Source: JBDSTZ01 sp039927975
GTDB lineage: Bacteria > Pseudomonadota > Gammaproteobacteria > Burkholderiales > Burkholderiaceae_D
Assembly: GCA_039927975.1 (NCBI GenBank)
Contig: JBDSTZ010000202.1
Span: 1 to 6,279, forward strand
DNA length: 6,279 bases
Direction: 5' to 3'
This document shows, one piece after another, positions 5,890-6,279 of this stretch (within the stretch, counting starts at the first letter, position 1; every line of letters starts with the position of its first letter). Below the pieces are notes generated by a model. The model was not told where the DNA came from and searched no databases. It saw nothing but the letters and a program-made list of their open reading frames with translations. Both the position numbers and the translations under genes were made by a program.

Positions 5890-6279
5890 GGTGCATTTCC
5901 TTGTTGGGGGCGCTGGCGGGCGCGGTGTTGACAGGCGGTAGGGGCGCGCTGCCGGCGCCGGTGCCTCCGTCCGCCGGCAAGCGGCCGCCGAGTGCGGCTT
6001 CGAGCGCGGTGCGGGCCAGCCAGAATTCTTTGAGAGAGTCGATGTAGTGGTTGACGGCGGCGGCCTGTTCGCGCGAATCGGCCAGCAACTCGAAGACGCT
6101 GACCAGCATGCCGTTGTAACGCAGCAGCGTTTCGTCGGCGACTTTTTTGCGCAGCGGAATAACTTCGTCGCGATACTGGCGGGCGACCTGGTAACTGCTG
6201 CGATAGCCGGCATAGTGTTCGCGCGCGGCGCTGCGGGCTTCGACAGCCAGTTGCGCGACCTTGGACACCGATTGCATGT
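5876..6279 (-). CDS. TolC-family outer-membrane efflux protein, C-terminal part (runs off right edge)
   Basis: The last 133 complete codons of an outer membrane factor (TolC/CusC/CzcC-like) are present; the 5' part is beyond the window. The visible ATG at 6277 is almost certainly internal, since these proteins are usually 400-500 aa and the sequence here matches the final helical repeat. Recognisable parts are the long amphipathic helix rich in Ala/Arg/Gln (about 1-45 of the fragment), LLRYNGMLVSVFELLADSRE (51-70, the classic Y-G-x-x-S-x-F-E-L-L pattern), and FWLARTALEAALGG (85-98). Beyond the usual end comes a Pro/Ala/Gly-rich tail of about 35 residues closing in MHHDHS, a potential metal-binding patch in what should be the periplasmic C-terminus. 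Its last 14 bases overlap the oxidase start. Within a copper operon the protein probably serves metal export, possibly replacing CopB. Whether cusAB-like pump genes lie upstream cannot be seen. Confidence 0.88.
   Translation of the reverse strand, partial: MQSVSKVAQLAVEARSAAREHYAGYRSSYQVARQYRDEVIPLRKKVADETLLRYNGMLVSVFELLADSREQAAAVNHYIDSLKEFWLARTALEAALGGRLPADGGTGAGSAPLPPVNTAPASAPNKEMHHDHS
5898..5902 (-). promoter_or_regulatory. Ribosome binding site of the multicopper oxidase gene, inside the upstream coding region
   Basis: AAGGA on the minus strand, 8 nt before the ATG at 5889. It lies within the last codons of the TolC-family gene, which fits translational coupling. It fixes the oxidase start; the frame is open further upstream, but only as a shadow of the efflux gene. 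Confidence 0.65.

Noticed and set aside
5890..6213. A 108-residue N-terminal extension of the oxidase (open frame starting at 6213)
   Set aside because: The extension overlaps the TolC-like gene in another frame, is Ser/Arg/Pro-rich without homology, and would bury the Tat signal inside the protein. The ATG at 5889 has a ribosome site.

Overview
This 6.3 kb window is high-GC and gene-dense, and fits a chromosomal segment of a Gram-negative proteobacterium. Gene content and protein style suggest a betaproteobacterium of the Oxalobacteraceae type (Massilia/Duganella-like). That assignment is an inference from general resemblance and was not tested. There are six protein genes plus a seventh fragment. 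Two genes run off the window edges. I see no RNA genes, insertion sequences, CRISPR arrays or phage genes.

Left part (1-2474, minus strand): a two-gene stress module. It holds a PrkA-type AAA+/serine protein kinase (654 aa from a GTG start) followed, after 33 bp, by the N-terminal 158 codons of a DUF444 (YeaH/YhbH) protein, also GTG-started and cut by the left edge. This is the conserved pair known in E. coli as yeaG-yeaH. In many bacteria a spoVR/ycgB gene follows, which would lie outside the window.

Middle (2475-3237): a 262 bp divergent intergenic region, then a plus-strand gene for a 166 aa FMN-binding split-barrel protein of the general-stress-protein-26 / pyridoxamine-phosphate-oxidase-like family. 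The kinase operon and this gene are therefore divergently transcribed and may share a stress-responsive control region. Only weak promoter-like elements can be seen there.

Right part (3243-6279, minus strand): a periplasmic copper-handling operon transcribed leftwards. The order is the C-terminal part of a TolC-family outer-membrane efflux protein (cut by the right edge), a Tat-exported multicopper oxidase, copC, then copD. The genes are tightly packed: a 14 bp overlap, then gaps of 42 bp and 7 bp. The likely division of labour is oxidation of periplasmic Cu(I) by the oxidase, binding of Cu(II) by CopC, copper transfer across the inner membrane by CopD, and outer-membrane export through the TolC-like channel. 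copD converges on the FMN-protein gene with only 5 bp between the stop codons.

The most interesting element is the oxidase. It keeps every type 1, 2 and 3 copper ligand, but the spacing of its motifs indicates a two-domain (trimeric, small-laccase-like) architecture rather than the three-domain CopA/CueO architecture usual beside copC/copD. It also has a methionine-rich and histidine-rich C-terminal extension. No system that is clearly undescribed is evident; the window is mostly recognisable gene families in an informative arrangement.
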